Of a DNA stretch of 64,000 nt, positions 28,627 through 38,367 are shown in pieces. A program made the translations under genes and the position numbers. Positions within the stretch are counted from its first letter, which is position 1, and the number at the start of each line of letters is the position of its first letter. Origin of the DNA: Amycolatopsis decaplanina DSM 44594 (GTDB lineage Bacteria; Actinomycetota; Actinomycetes; Mycobacteriales; Pseudonocardiaceae); contig NZ_AOHO01000019.1 in the NCBI RefSeq assembly GCF_000342005.1, positions 124,001 through 188,000 on the forward strand, written 5' to 3'. Under the pieces are notes generated by a model. It worked only from the letters and a program-made list of their open reading frames with translations. It was not told the origin of the DNA and searched no databases.

Positions 28627-29412
28627 ATGACGAATCATTTCGCGCACGTCGTCCGCGGTTCCGGCCCCGGCCTGCTGCTCGCCCACGGCGGTGGCGGCAG
28701 CGTCGAGGGCAACTTCGGGAGCATCCTCGACGACCTCGCCCGCACCCACACCGTCGTCGGCCCCGACTACCCAGGCGCCGGGGCCACACCGCGCAGCACC
28801 GGACCGCTGGACCTCGACATCGTCGCGGACGAACTGGTCTCCATCGCCGTCGACGCCGGCCTCGAACGCTTCGCGATCCTCGGCTACTCGCTCGGCACCG
28901 GGGTCGCCGTCCGCGCCGCGACCCGGCACCCCGATCGGGTCACCGGTCTCATCCTGACCGCCGGATTCACGAAACCGGACAACCGGCTCCTGCTGGCCGT
29001 CGACATCTGGCGCGAACTGCTGGGCGGCGACCGGAAGCTGCTGGCGAAGTTCCTCACCTTCGCCGCCACCGGCGAGAAGCATCTGAACGCGCTGTCGCCC
29101 TCGGAGCTCGAAGCCGCCGTCGAAGGACTCGCCGGATTCATCCCGGAGGGCAGTCCCGAACACGTGGGCCTCGTCGCGAACGTCGACACCCGGGCCGAGC
29201 TGGCCGGGATCTCGGTCCCCACCCTCGTCATCGCCACCACGCTGGACGGCCTCGCCCCGCCCGTCCACTCCCGCGAACTCGCGGCCGGGATCCCCGGCGC
29301 CGAACTGGTCGAGATCGAGGCCGGGCACGGTATCGGCGTCGAAGCCCGCGACGAATGGCTCGGCGTGATCCAAAAGTTCCTCTCCGCAAGTGTTGGAGAG
29401 GGTACGAACTGA
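28627..29412 (+). CDS. Alpha/beta-hydrolase
   Basis: A 261-residue alpha/beta-fold hydrolase. The oxyanion region is LLLAHGGGGSVEGNF, the nucleophile elbow GYSLGTG has Ser, the acid is probably the Asp of TTLDGLAPP, and the His is in EIEAGHGIG. The start ATG at 28627 is where similarity to the family begins. It is a likely target of the divergent MerR regulator. The substrate is unknown. Confidence 0.82.
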   Translation: MTNHFAHVVRGSGPGLLLAHGGGGSVEGNFGSILDDLARTHTVVGPDYPGAGATPRSTGPLDLDIVADELVSIAVDAGLERFAILGYSLGTGVAVRAATRHPDRVTGLILTAGFTKPDNRLLLAVDIWRELLGGDRKLLAKFLTFAATGEKHLNALSPSELEAAVEGLAGFIPEGSPEHVGLVANVDTRAELAGISVPTLVIATTLDGLAPPVHSRELAAGIPGAELVEIEAGHGIGVEARDEWLGVIQKFLSASVGEGTN

Positions 29413-29443
29413 TCACCCTGCGGAATCTTCTAAGGTGACGCGG

Positions 29444-30877
29444 GTGAAGATCCGGGAAATCCGACTGACCCTGGGCGTGTTTTTCGCCGCGCTCGGGGTG
29501 CTACTCGTCCGATTCCTGGTTCCGCGCCCGATCGGCATGGCGGACAACGGCGACGGCTGGCGCATCTTGTGCCGGCTCGGCGCCCGCGAGCTCGACAGGC
29601 CATCGGAATACTTCGTCCGTTTCTCGTACGGCCCCGCCCCGGCCTGCAACAGCGAGTACATCTCCAGCCAGAGCTGGATCGACAAGATCGCCGGCGGGAT
29701 CGGGCAGCTGCTCGGCTCGTCCGCGATCCTGAACCTGCTGGTCCTGGGCGTGCTGGGCTGTCTGCTGGTCGCCGGCGGGATCGCCGCGATCGTCGTGGGC
29801 CTGCGTCTTTCGGTCCGGAACAGCGTCATCGCCACGGCCGCGCTGCTGCTGGTCGCGGCGGACTCGGCCTTCTTCGGATACTTCGCCTCGGTGCTGAGCG
29901 AGGGCGCCGCCTTCGTCGGGATGCTCCTGCTCGCCGGCGGGCTCCTGCTCATGCACCGCACCGGGCCGTGGCGCTACACCGGGGCCGCGGTCACCGTGCT
30001 CGGCGCGATGATCGGGATCAACGCGAAGTCGCAGACGCTGCTGCTGATCCCGCTGTTCGCGCTCGCGCTGCTGTTCGTCCGGCCGACGGGCAGCCGCGGC
30101 CTGGCCCGGTGGGCGCTGCCGCTGGCCGTGCTCGCCGTCGTCGGCACGGGTACCGCGCTGGTGCAGGGGGCGGGCGACTCGGCCAACGCGGAGTACCGCG
30201 AGGCCAACATGTACCACGTCGTGTTCAACGGGATCGTGGACGGGAAGCACGACACCACCGGCGATCTCGCCGCGCTGGGACTCCCGCCCGAGTTCGCGAA
30301 GTACATCGGCACCGGCTGGTGGAGCGCGAACGCGGCCTGGCACGACCCCGAGTACGCCCAGTACCGCGACAAGATCAGCCGCCGCAACGTCGCCCAGTAC
30401 TACCTCGAGCACCCGGGGCGCGTGGTCCAGATGCTGCACCGGTCCGCACAGGAGACATTGACCGCGCGGGTGCCGAACCTCGGCAGCTTCGGCGAGCACG
30501 CCGGGCAGCCGCCGCTCGCCAAGGAGTACCGGATCCCGGTCCTGTCCGGGATCACCGGCTGGATCGCCCCGCTGGGACTGTTCGCCCTGCTGCCGATCTG
30601 GCTGCTCATCGGCTGGGCGGGGCTCCGCGCCTTCCGGAACCGCACCGGACGCCGTGACGTGGGCATCGTGGTGCTCATGTTCCTGCTCTTCGCGATGGGC
30701 CAGATCCTGGTCTCCGGGCTCGCGGAAGGCATCGAGAACGTCAAGCACCAGCAGCTGACGATCTACCCGACCCTGCTCGCCGCCGCGTTCGCCGCGCTCT
30801 CGTTCCTGCCTCGGCGCGAGGAGGAATCGCCGTCGGTCGAGGAACGTGAGCCGGAAACGGCGTCCGTCTCCGGCTGA
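29444..30877 (+). CDS. Polytopic membrane protein, possible GT-C-type glycosyltransferase (WsfD-like)
   Basis: A 477-residue protein with about ten hydrophobic segments. An early extracytoplasmic loop has GMADNGDGWRILCRLG, an acidic motif after the first helix as in GT-C glycosyltransferases, and resembles the WsfD group of proposed hexose transferases. A soluble loop (YREANMYHVVFNGI to about residue 345) precedes the last helices, and the C-terminus is charged. GTG at 29444 has AAGGTG upstream. It is 31 bases after the hydrolase. The enzyme role is inferred only. Confidence 0.5.
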   Translation: MKIREIRLTLGVFFAALGVLLVRFLVPRPIGMADNGDGWRILCRLGARELDRPSEYFVRFSYGPAPACNSEYISSQSWIDKIAGGIGQLLGSSAILNLLVLGVLGCLLVAGGIAAIVVGLRLSVRNSVIATAALLLVAADSAFFGYFASVLSEGAAFVGMLLLAGGLLLMHRTGPWRYTGAAVTVLGAMIGINAKSQTLLLIPLFALALLFVRPTGSRGLARWALPLAVLAVVGTGTALVQGAGDSANAEYREANMYHVVFNGIVDGKHDTTGDLAALGLPPEFAKYIGTGWWSANAAWHDPEYAQYRDKISRRNVAQYYLEHPGRVVQMLHRSAQETLTARVPNLGSFGEHAGQPPLAKEYRIPVLSGITGWIAPLGLFALLPIWLLIGWAGLRAFRNRTGRRDVGIVVLMFLLFAMGQILVSGLAEGIENVKHQQLTIYPTLLAAAFAALSFLPRREEESPSVEEREPETASVSG

Positions 30878-30902
30878 TCTTCAGCGCGCGGGAGCCCAGG
30901 GG

Positions 30903-31645
30903 TCATCCGCAGGTCTGTGCCTTCTCGGTGTTCCGGTCGTACCGCAGCCCCGGCACGGTGGTGCTGTGTACTGCCACCGGGTTGACCAGCCCGATCGAGT
31001 CGTGCACCCACACGTCGAGCGGAAGCAGCGTTCCAGGACCGCCGATGTTGAAGTAGGTGAGCACGTCGCGGTCGTTCGCCGCGAGGGGGTACGGGACCCA
31101 ATGCCACGTAGCTTAAGTTGGTCGACCTTTGACCTGCGTTTTCTTGTCGGCGGCGATTGTCGGTGCGACCTCGGGCAAGTTTCTCCATTGTGGCCAGTTG
31201 CTGGTGTGACGACAGGGATACGTGGGGCGTTGACCGAGGGGGCCAGAACAACGGCGACATGGAGCTGGTTTTCATATTCAGCTTAAGCTACGTGGCATCG
31301 GTACGGGACCCAGCACGTCCTGAACACAGCGGGGCGACCTGCGAAAATTTCCAGCGTCAGGTCAAGAGTCAAGCGACGCTCTTCGAATTCACGCTTCAAA
31401 CGGGCGCCGCCTATCACAAGCATTGTCCAGGCAACAAGATAAGGTACCGGAAATTTCTCGACCATTTGCACGACAAGAAACCTGGACGACATCCCCAATT
31501 CCAAGAGGTGGCAAAGGTCGGCGCGACGGCCGGCCCTGAAATCAGGCACGCAACGGCCTAGGAGCTGCACCAGATTCAAATCAACCTGCCGAATGAAGTG
31601 GAGTAATATTCCACAGAGACGGCAAGAAGTCGACCTGCAACCCAT
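30903..31645 (-). pseudogene. Decayed membrane-protein gene, C-terminus resembling an arabinofuranosyltransferase, split by a 200-bp element
   Basis: Reading leftward from 31099, the frame encodes PLAANDRDVLTYFNIGG, DVWVHDSIGLVNPVAVHS and ends EKAQTCG at 30903, resembling the C-terminal periplasmic end of AftB-like arabinofuranosyltransferases. Removing the 31100-31299 element and one 12-base flank joins this frame exactly to an open frame on the right (...FAGRPAVFRTCWVPY), so the element entered an open gene. Most of the upstream protein is missing. How far the right-hand frame (to 31645) belongs to the same gene is uncertain, because base composition changes there. Confidence 0.5.
31100..31299. 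mobile_element. MITE-like 200-bp insertion
   Basis: The ends are perfect 17-base inverted repeats (ATGCCACGTAGCTTAAG at 31101-31117 and its complement at 31282-31298). The element is flanked by identical copies of GGTACGGGACCC at 31088-31099 and 31300-31311, a 12-base target duplication. It encodes no transposase and is AT-richer than its surroundings, so it would be moved by an enzyme encoded elsewhere; long duplications like this are known for IS4-type elements. Confidence 0.78.
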
Positions 31646-31657
31646 TGAAATGAGTCG

Positions 31658-32026
31658 ATGAAGAACTCAGTCTGGAACAGCGACAAAGCCTTTCAGCTTT
31701 GGCAGTACACCGTCAGCCATTCTCAGCTGGTGCTGCAGAGCACGAGCGGTGACGACGAGGTGATAAGGGTATACTTCGAGAACGTCGACCGATTGGAGGT
31801 CAGCCGATTCTATCGGGCTCCTTTCTCTCTGAAGACAGTGGATAGCCACAGCCCGTACCCCGAAGCACTCAAGTCACCGGATCTGCTGTTCGAACTGAGC
31901 AGCCCCGAGGCAGAGGGATTCGTAGTGGCGTCGCGGGTCCGGATAACAAGGAATTCTCGGCAAGGGGCGGAAAAGGAGTTGCTTTTCCACGAGTCCATCG
32001 CGAATCAGCCGCACGGCGGTGATTGA
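31658..32026 (+). CDS. Hypothetical protein in a low-GC patch
   Basis: A 122-residue acidic protein without signal or membrane segments. It starts MKNSVWNSDKAFQLWQYTVS and has a beta-rich look (VIRVYFENVDRLEVSRFY, PDLLFELSSPEAEGFVVAS). Codon use is much less GC-rich than that of nearby genes, suggesting recent transfer together with 31313-31657. No clear ribosome site precedes the ATG. I do not recognise the family. Confidence 0.5.
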   Translation: MKNSVWNSDKAFQLWQYTVSHSQLVLQSTSGDDEVIRVYFENVDRLEVSRFYRAPFSLKTVDSHSPYPEALKSPDLLFELSSPEAEGFVVASRVRITRNSRQGAEKELLFHESIANQPHGGD

Positions 32027-32127
32027 TTGTGCGCCGAGGGACTCCCGGCGGCCCGCGACAGCCCGCCACGCGGGCGACACGTAGGCTGAGGCGCATCTGT
32101 CGTCGCCGAAGGGCTCACCGAAAAGTC

Positions 32128-32865
32128 ATGGATCTCCGGGAAACGGACGTCGTCACGCGGATATCCGCGAATATCGAAACCGAGGATTTCGCCGCGGCCG
32201 CCGCGCTGAGCGAACGCCTCATCGGCGAGTTCGAGGCAACCGAGCTGGAGATCTACCGGGCGGACCCCGAAGGCGGCTGGACGGGGTACCTGGTCTCCGT
32301 CGGCTATCGCACGCCACCGGCCGACGGCGAAGATCCGGCCGAAACACTGCACCGGGCCGCGGTACCCGCGCTCTTTCACTTCGGCCTGAATGCGGAATTC
32401 TTCGAGATCCACGGCACGCCGGAGACCGGCCAATACGGAAGCTACGACGCTTACGACACCCGAGCGGACGGGTTCACGCTCTATTCACTGATGGCGGCCG
32501 TCGGCGGCACCGATCCACGCGAGCCCGCGTACGTCACCAGGCACGATTTCACCCCGCGCGCGGAAACCGATGTCATTTCACGGGTGCATCTCTACGTCCC
32601 CACCGGTGACCTGCGGCTGGCCGTCAACCTGTGCGGCCGTCCCGCGGCCGACCTCTCGGCGTCACTGCTCCGGATCAGCACGGACGCGGGTCCTTGCGAA
32701 GCGGTGCTGCTGTCAGCCTTCCCCGCTCTCGCCGGGGAAAGCGGCGAAGAAGCACTCAGCCGGGTCACAACCGAGGTGACCGACCGGCTTTCGCGGGTGA
32801 ACATGTCCGTCCGGGCAATTCATACCGGGCTGGACGATGATCCGTTCTACACCGAACCCGGCTGA
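32128..32865 (+). CDS. Hypothetical cytosolic protein
   Basis: A 245-residue soluble protein starting MDLRETDVVTRISANIETED. It has no signal peptide, membrane segment or recognised motif; ETDVISRVHLYVPTGDLRLAVNLCG suggests an alpha/beta fold. The ATG at 32128 begins the part with gene-like codon use; the frame is open before it but Arg-rich and unlikely to be translated. Its 3' end overlaps the convergent gene remnant by 19 bases. Confidence 0.55.
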   Translation: MDLRETDVVTRISANIETEDFAAAAALSERLIGEFEATELEIYRADPEGGWTGYLVSVGYRTPPADGEDPAETLHRAAVPALFHFGLNAEFFEIHGTPETGQYGSYDAYDTRADGFTLYSLMAAVGGTDPREPAYVTRHDFTPRAETDVISRVHLYVPTGDLRLAVNLCGRPAADLSASLLRISTDAGPCEAVLLSAFPALAGESGEEALSRVTTEVTDRLSRVNMSVRAIHTGLDDDPFYTEPG

Positions 32866-33226
32866 CGGTCGTCCAGGAGAACCGCCAGCGCCTCCTTGGC
32901 TGCGGCCACCACCGGGAGCCATTCGGTGGCGTCCAGGTACTCCTCGTCCGAAAGTTCTGTGCCCAGCTTGCCGAACAGGTTCGCCAAGGCGTCGCTCATC
33001 GGCCCGAAGGCCGCTACCTCGCGGTCGTCACGCAAGATGTCGCCGAGGGCGTCTTCCGGCGCTTCGAGCATTCGCACATCTTCCAATGCGTTGAACTGCA
33101 TCGTGAAGCTGTCCTGGCGCGTCGGGCTGCTCTCTCGCCGGATCCACTCTCACCACTGGTAGTCGACGTCCGAGAACGCGCGGACGGCGTCGATGACCAT
33201 CGCCCGCATTTCCGGATACGTGACAC

Positions 33227-33230
<4 letters not shown>
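32847..33230 (-). pseudogene. Small gene coupled to prfA, cut by an in-frame TGA
   Basis: The ATG at 33230 overlaps the prfA stop (ATGA) and reads [19 protein letters not shown] to TGA at 33150-33152. The same frame then continues WIRRESSPTRQDSFTMQFNA and on to 32847, giving 127 residues if read through. A CGA-to-TGA change would explain the stop. The downstream part could restart at ATG 33101 (84 residues). The product, an acidic helical protein, is of unknown function. Confidence 0.65.
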
Positions 33231-34297
<1,067 letters not shown>

Positions 34298-34377
34298 CAC
34301 TCCACCTTTCAACGGCCTGGACAAAACCATGAAAAACGGCGCCTACCCGGACATGCGGGTAGGCGCCGTCGTTCAAG

Positions 34378-34605
34378 CTACTTGGCGTCTTCGGCCTTCT
34401 TGCGCTTACCGTAGCGAGCCTCGAAGCGCGCGACGCGGCCGCCGGTGTCCATGAGCTTCTGCTTGCCGGTGTAGAACGGGTGGCAGTTCGAGCAGATCTC
34501 GACGTGGAGGTTGCCGGAGGTCTTGGTGCTGCGCGTGGTGAATTCGTTGCCGCAGTCACAGTTCACGTGCGTGACAACGTACTCGGGGTGAATACCGCTC
34601 TTCAT
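34378..34605 (-). CDS. rpmE: 50S ribosomal protein L31, zinc-binding form
   Basis: A 75-residue L31. Cys residues in NCDCGNEF and [12 protein letters not shown] make the zinc site of the C+ form, used when zinc is sufficient. The C-terminus is strongly basic ([14 protein letters not shown]). ATG at 34605 follows GAGGACAC. It sits between rho and prfA as in other actinobacteria. Confidence 0.95.
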   Translation of the reverse strand: MKSGIHPEYVVTHVNCDCGNEFTTRSTKTSGNLHVEICSNCHPFYTGKQKLMDTGGRVARFEARYGKRKKAEDAK

Positions 34606-34828
34606 GGTGTCCTCTCTCGTTGGCCCCGGGTCCCCGTGCGGGGTGAACCGGTGCCGGACTTCAGCGGATGATTTTGCCAGATGTGCTGGCAGTGGCGTCA
34701 ACGCACCCCTCCCCCGGCATATTCCAGCACGTTGAGTTATCAACTATCGACACCGAGTTGTACGAAATTTGTACTTGATCACGAGACCGTCCTCCCTGTT
34801 GGTAATTCCTCAACAGGAGGTACTGATC

Positions 34829-35374
34829 ATGCGCACCATCCTCGCCAAGGTGGCGAAGCCGGCGTCCGTCGCCGCGCTGGCCATCGCGGCTCTCGCCGTG
34901 GCTCCGGTCGCCGGGGCAGCTCCGGCCGCCCCCGAAGCGGGCGCCACCATCACCGCCGCCGACATCAACCCGGCGGCGGGGACGTTCACCACAGTGTCCG
35001 ACAGTGAGCTGGCCATCCAGGGCGCCGGCGACGGCACGCCCGCCGGCGCCGTCCAGTGGTTCAAGAACCACATGGGCTCCACCGCGTACCAGGGCCTCTG
35101 CGAGAAGGCCGTCGAGAACGCGTACGGGACCACCGGCGTCTGGGCCTCGGCCAACGCGCACTGGAACGGCGCGAGCCCGAAGCACACGACCGGGACGCCG
35201 CCGAAGGGCTCCTTCGTCTACTGGAACATCAGCCAGTGGGGCCACGTCGGCATCGCCGACGGTTCCGGCGGGATCTACGCCTCCAGCATCGGCGGCAAGA
35301 TCGGCCACGCTTCGAGCGTGAACTACTTCAACAACTACCGCGGCTGGACCCCCGCGGCGGTTCCGCACCGCTGA
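34829..35374 (+). CDS. Secreted NlpC/CHAP-like protein
   Basis: A 181-residue exported protein with a signal peptide (residues 1 to about 28, ending VAGAAPA). The mature part has GLCEKAVENAYGTTGVW (possible nucleophilic Cys), then GSFVYWNISQWGHVGIADG with the matching His, a layout like NlpC/P60 or CHAP amidases that act on peptidoglycan or secreted effectors. ATG at 34829 follows AGGAGG. It is on the opposite strand to the surrounding block and so is an insertion between rho and rpmE. Confidence 0.7.
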   Translation: MRTILAKVAKPASVAALAIAALAVAPVAGAAPAAPEAGATITAADINPAAGTFTTVSDSELAIQGAGDGTPAGAVQWFKNHMGSTAYQGLCEKAVENAYGTTGVWASANAHWNGASPKHTTGTPPKGSFVYWNISQWGHVGIADGSGGIYASSIGGKIGHASSVNYFNNYRGWTPAAVPHR

Positions 35375-35380
35375 GCCCTC

Positions 35381-35434
35381 GGGTCTCGTGAGTGGTGAGG
35401 ACGGTTCTAACCGTCCTCACCACTCACGAGACCC
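35381..35434. repeat. Perfect hairpin repeat, family A (copy 3)
   Basis: Two 26-base arms with a CT loop; one base pair of the stem differs from copy 1 (GTGAGG for GTAAGG), changed on both arms. It begins seven bases past one stop codon and extends 18 bases into the convergent gene, supplying the last residues and stop of that gene. Confidence 0.9.
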
Positions 35435-35860
35435 AGCCAAAGCCTGGTCGCGCGCGGCGAGGTCAATCGAGTCGCCGGAGAACATCCCCCGCAGCGTTTC
35501 GACGTTGCCGTTGCAGATCCGGCGACGCGTGACGCAGCGCACCACGGTCCGGCGCACCAGACGGCTCAGTGAAACCCAGCGCGGATAGTCCAGCGCCACG
35601 ACCAGTTCGGCGCGGGGCAACGCGATGTCGCGCCATTTGGCGAACATCCCGTCGATGATCCAGCGATCTCCCGCGACCAACTCGGCGACGCGGCGTCGCT
35701 GCTCGTCGTCGGCGCCTGGCAGCCAGCCTGGCTGCCAGGCGAGATCGTCGTCGACCGAATGACACGGCAGCCCTGTCCGCTCGGCGAGCTTCCGGGCCAG
35801 CGTCGACTTGCCCGAACCGGTGACCCCGTACACGACGATCCGCCCTGGTAACGAACCCAT
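35417..35860 (-). CDS. P-loop kinase-like protein (adenylate-kinase/topology-modulation type)
   Basis: A 147-residue P-loop protein. Walker A is VYGVTGSGKSTLARKLA; then PCHSVDDDLAWQPGW, GDRWIIDGMFAKWRDIALPRAE and a basic LVRRTVVRCVTRRR stretch follow, as in the FlaR/adenylate-kinase-like group of small kinases. Its last three residues and stop codon lie inside the family A hairpin, so its natural C-terminus may have been replaced. It is 72 bases from rho, codirectional. Substrate unknown. Confidence 0.75.
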   Translation of the reverse strand: MGSLPGRIVVYGVTGSGKSTLARKLAERTGLPCHSVDDDLAWQPGWLPGADDEQRRRVAELVAGDRWIIDGMFAKWRDIALPRAELVVALDYPRWVSLSRLVRRTVVRCVTRRRICNGNVETLRGMFSGDSIDLAARDQALAGSREW

Positions 35861-35866
35861 GACTAC

Positions 35867-35913
35867 GTGAAGGCCTCCTTCCCTACTTTGAGAGTAGGGA
35901 AGGAGGCCTTCAC
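35867..35913. repeat. Hairpin repeat, family B (copy 2)
   Basis: Perfect 21-base arms (GTGAAGGCCTCCTTCCCTAC...) with a TTGAG loop, 20 bases past the rho stop. It is placed to terminate rho transcription before the P-loop kinase gene. Confidence 0.88.
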
Positions 35914-35932
35914 TTACTTACAGACCGGAAAC

Positions 35933-37933
35933 TCAGTCGTCGTCGTTCGAACCGAGGGCCGTCTTCGAGACCTGCATGAGGAACTCGATGTTGGTCTTCG
36001 TCTTGCGCAGTCGCGAGATCAGCAGGTCGATGGCCTGCTGCGAGTCCAGCGCGTGCAGCACCCGGTGCAGCTTGTGGGTGACCGCGAGCTCGTCCGGCGA
36101 AAGCAGCAGATCTTCCTTGCGGGTACCGGACGGGTTGATGTCCACCGCGGGGAACACACGCCGCTCGGCGATCTTCCGGTCGAGCTTGAGGTCCGCGTTC
36201 GCGGTGCCCTTGAACTCTTCGAAGATGACCGTGTCACCGGTGGATCCGGTCTCGACCATCGTCGTGGCGAAGATCGTCAGCGAGCCGCCGTTCTCGATGT
36301 TGCGCGCCGCGCCGAGGAACCGCTTCGGCGGGAACAGCGCCGTCGAGTCGACACCACCGGAGAGGATCCGGCCGGACGCGGGGGCCGCCAGGTTGTACGC
36401 ACGGCCGAGGCGGGTGATCGAGTCGAGCAGCACGACGACGTCGTGGCCCATCTCGACCAGACGCTTCGCCCGCTCGATGGCGAGCTCCGCGACCGAGGTG
36501 TGGTCGGACGGCGGGCGGTCGAAGGTCGAGGCGATGACCTCACCCTTCACCGACCGCTGCATGTCGGTGACCTCTTCCGGACGCTCGTCCACGAGCACGA
36601 CCATCAGGTGGCACTCGGGGTTGTTCGTCGAGATCGCGTTCGCGATGTCCTGCATGATCGTCGTCTTGCCGGCCTTCGGCGGCGACACGATCAGGGCACG
36701 CTGCCCCTTGCCGACCGGCATCACCAGGTCAATGACGCGGGTGGTGAGCTTGTGCGGCTCGGTCTCGAGGCGCAGCCGCTCGTTCGGGTACAGCGGGGTC
36801 AGCTTGGTGAACTCGGGACGGCGCTTGGACTCGTCCGGCTCCAGGCCGTTGATCGAGTCGACGCGCACCAGCGGGTTGAACTTCTGCCGCTGCTGCTCGC
36901 CGTCACGCGGCTGGCGCACGACACCGGTGATGGCGTCACCGCGGCGCAGGCCGTACTTGCGGACCAGCGAAAGCGAGACGTACACGTCGTTCGGCCCGGC
37001 GAGGTAGCCCGAGGTACGCACGAACGCGTAGTTGTCGAGCACGTCCAGGATGCCCGCGACGGGCAGCAGGACGTCGTCCTCGCGGATCTCGGTGTCGGGC
37101 GAACCGCCCTGTTCACGGCCACCGCCGGAACCCCGGCGGCGACGGTCGCGGAAGCGACGGCCGCGACGGCCGCCTTCCTCGTCGTCGTCACCCTGCTGGC
37201 CCTGGCCCTGACGCTGGCTGTTGTCCTGACCGCCGCCCTGCTGGTTGCGCTGGCGGTTGTCCTGGCCACGGCCGTCGCGGTTGCCCTGACGGTTGCCGCC
37301 CTGCTCACCGCGGTCGCCGCGTTCGTTGCGGTCACCCCGGTCACCACGCTCGCCTCGGTCACCGCGTTCGCCACGGTCACCGCGCTCGCCACGGTCACGC
37401 TGCTGGCCACCCTGCTCGGGCGAACCCGCGGCACGGTTGGAGCCGCGGCGACGACGGCTGCGGCCGCCCTCTTCCTGCTGCGACTGGCCGTCCTGCTGGT
37501 TCTCCTGCTGCGCCGGCCGCTCGGCGGCAGGCGCGGAGCCGTTCTCCGAGACCTTCTCGGCGCGCGGGGCCTCGGCCGGGGCGGCTTCCGCCTTCGGCGC
37601 TTCGGCCTTCGGGGCCTCCTGCTTCGGGGCCTCCGTCTTGGGCGCTTCGGCCTTGGGGGCCTTGCGCGGTGCATCGATCCCCTCGAGCGGAAGCGTTTCG
37701 CTCGCCGCGGCGGGGGTCTTGCGCTTGGTCTTGCCCTGGCGCTCGCGGATGGCCGCGATCAGATCGCCCTTGCGCATGCCCGTGGTCTCGCCGATGCCAA
37801 GGTCCCCAGCGATCGAGCGCAGTTCGGCGACGGTCTTGCCGGTCAATCCGCCGACCGTGCGCTTGGGAGCGACGGCGCCGTTCGACTCGGCGGCGCCACC
37901 TTCGACGTCGCTCAAAAGATCGGTGTTGCTCAC
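35933..37933 (-). CDS. rho: Transcription termination factor Rho with long disordered insertion
   Basis: A 666-residue Rho, about 250 longer than E. coli Rho. After an N-terminal SAP-like helical domain (LTGKTVAELRSIAGDLGI) comes an insertion of roughly 200 residues, rich in Ala/Pro/Lys, then Arg/Gly/Asp/Gln with repeats of ERGDRG. The RNA-binding OB fold begins near AGILDVLDNYAFVRTSGYL. The ATPase core has P-loop SPPKAGKTT, VVLVDERPEEVTDM and LLDSITRLGRAYN. GTG at 37933 follows AGGAAGGA. High-GC actinobacterial Rho proteins carry such insertions, which widen RNA-site choice. Confidence 0.96.
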   Translation of the reverse strand: MSNTDLLSDVEGGAAESNGAVAPKRTVGGLTGKTVAELRSIAGDLGIGETTGMRKGDLIAAIRERQGKTKRKTPAAASETLPLEGIDAPRKAPKAEAPKTEAPKQEAPKAEAPKAEAAPAEAPRAEKVSENGSAPAAERPAQQENQQDGQSQQEEGGRSRRRRGSNRAAGSPEQGGQQRDRGERGDRGERGDRGERGDRGDRNERGDRGEQGGNRQGNRDGRGQDNRQRNQQGGGQDNSQRQGQGQQGDDDEEGGRRGRRFRDRRRRGSGGGREQGGSPDTEIREDDVLLPVAGILDVLDNYAFVRTSGYLAGPNDVYVSLSLVRKYGLRRGDAITGVVRQPRDGEQQRQKFNPLVRVDSINGLEPDESKRRPEFTKLTPLYPNERLRLETEPHKLTTRVIDLVMPVGKGQRALIVSPPKAGKTTIMQDIANAISTNNPECHLMVVLVDERPEEVTDMQRSVKGEVIASTFDRPPSDHTSVAELAIERAKRLVEMGHDVVVLLDSITRLGRAYNLAAPASGRILSGGVDSTALFPPKRFLGAARNIENGGSLTIFATTMVETGSTGDTVIFEEFKGTANADLKLDRKIAERRVFPAVDINPSGTRKEDLLLSPDELAVTHKLHRVLHALDSQQAIDLLISRLRKTKTNIEFLMQVSKTALGSNDDD

Positions 37934-38367
37934 AAATGTCCTTCCTGACCGATCCACGCCTCCAGGTGGATCAGCGGACCGCCGCTCGCGTCCGATTGCG
38001 AAACGGCGTAGTCGGTCCCCGATACGGGCGAGCAACTCCTCGGCCGTGTTGAACACAGCTAGAAGGCCTCCAGCACAGGGATTTGCGTCCTCCATACGGA
38101 GGAAGCGGAATTCGGCACCGCCGGAACCGGGAACCCGCCTGTGTCGACCTGCCAGCCCCGCTTGCCAGGCTGTGCTGTTGCCGGACTCTGTGCGGAACTG
38201 GCGGATCAACGAAGGATGCGGGCCAAGGATGACACTGGTCACCTGGACCGGCACCGGGTGCGGAAACGCACGGTGATCGAACGCCCCCGAGGGTAGACCG
38301 CGCCACGGCCGGGTGCAACAACCACCCCCCGCGTGGCGGGGCGGGGCTCCGGCATGTGACCGAGGCT
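37934..38367 (-). promoter_or_regulatory. rho: Long leader between thrB and rho, no gene seen
   Basis: The 434 bases between the thrB stop and the rho start contain no convincing gene on either strand. A GC stem (CCCCGC, loop GTG, GCGGGG at 38327-38341) lies 27 bases past thrB and may stall or end its transcript. The rest probably holds the rho promoter and a long C-rich leader; rho is autoregulated through its leader in other bacteria, which is an inference here. Confidence 0.4.

Noticed and set aside
34606..34828. A c-di-AMP (ydaO-type) riboswitch ahead of the secreted NlpC-like gene
   Set aside because: Such genes often have one in actinobacteria, but the conserved ydaO elements are not found; only a short GTTGA/TCAAC dyad (34731-34744) is present.
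37293..37420. Tandem DNA repeats as a separate element
   Set aside because: They are codons for the ERGDRG repeats inside the intact rho frame.
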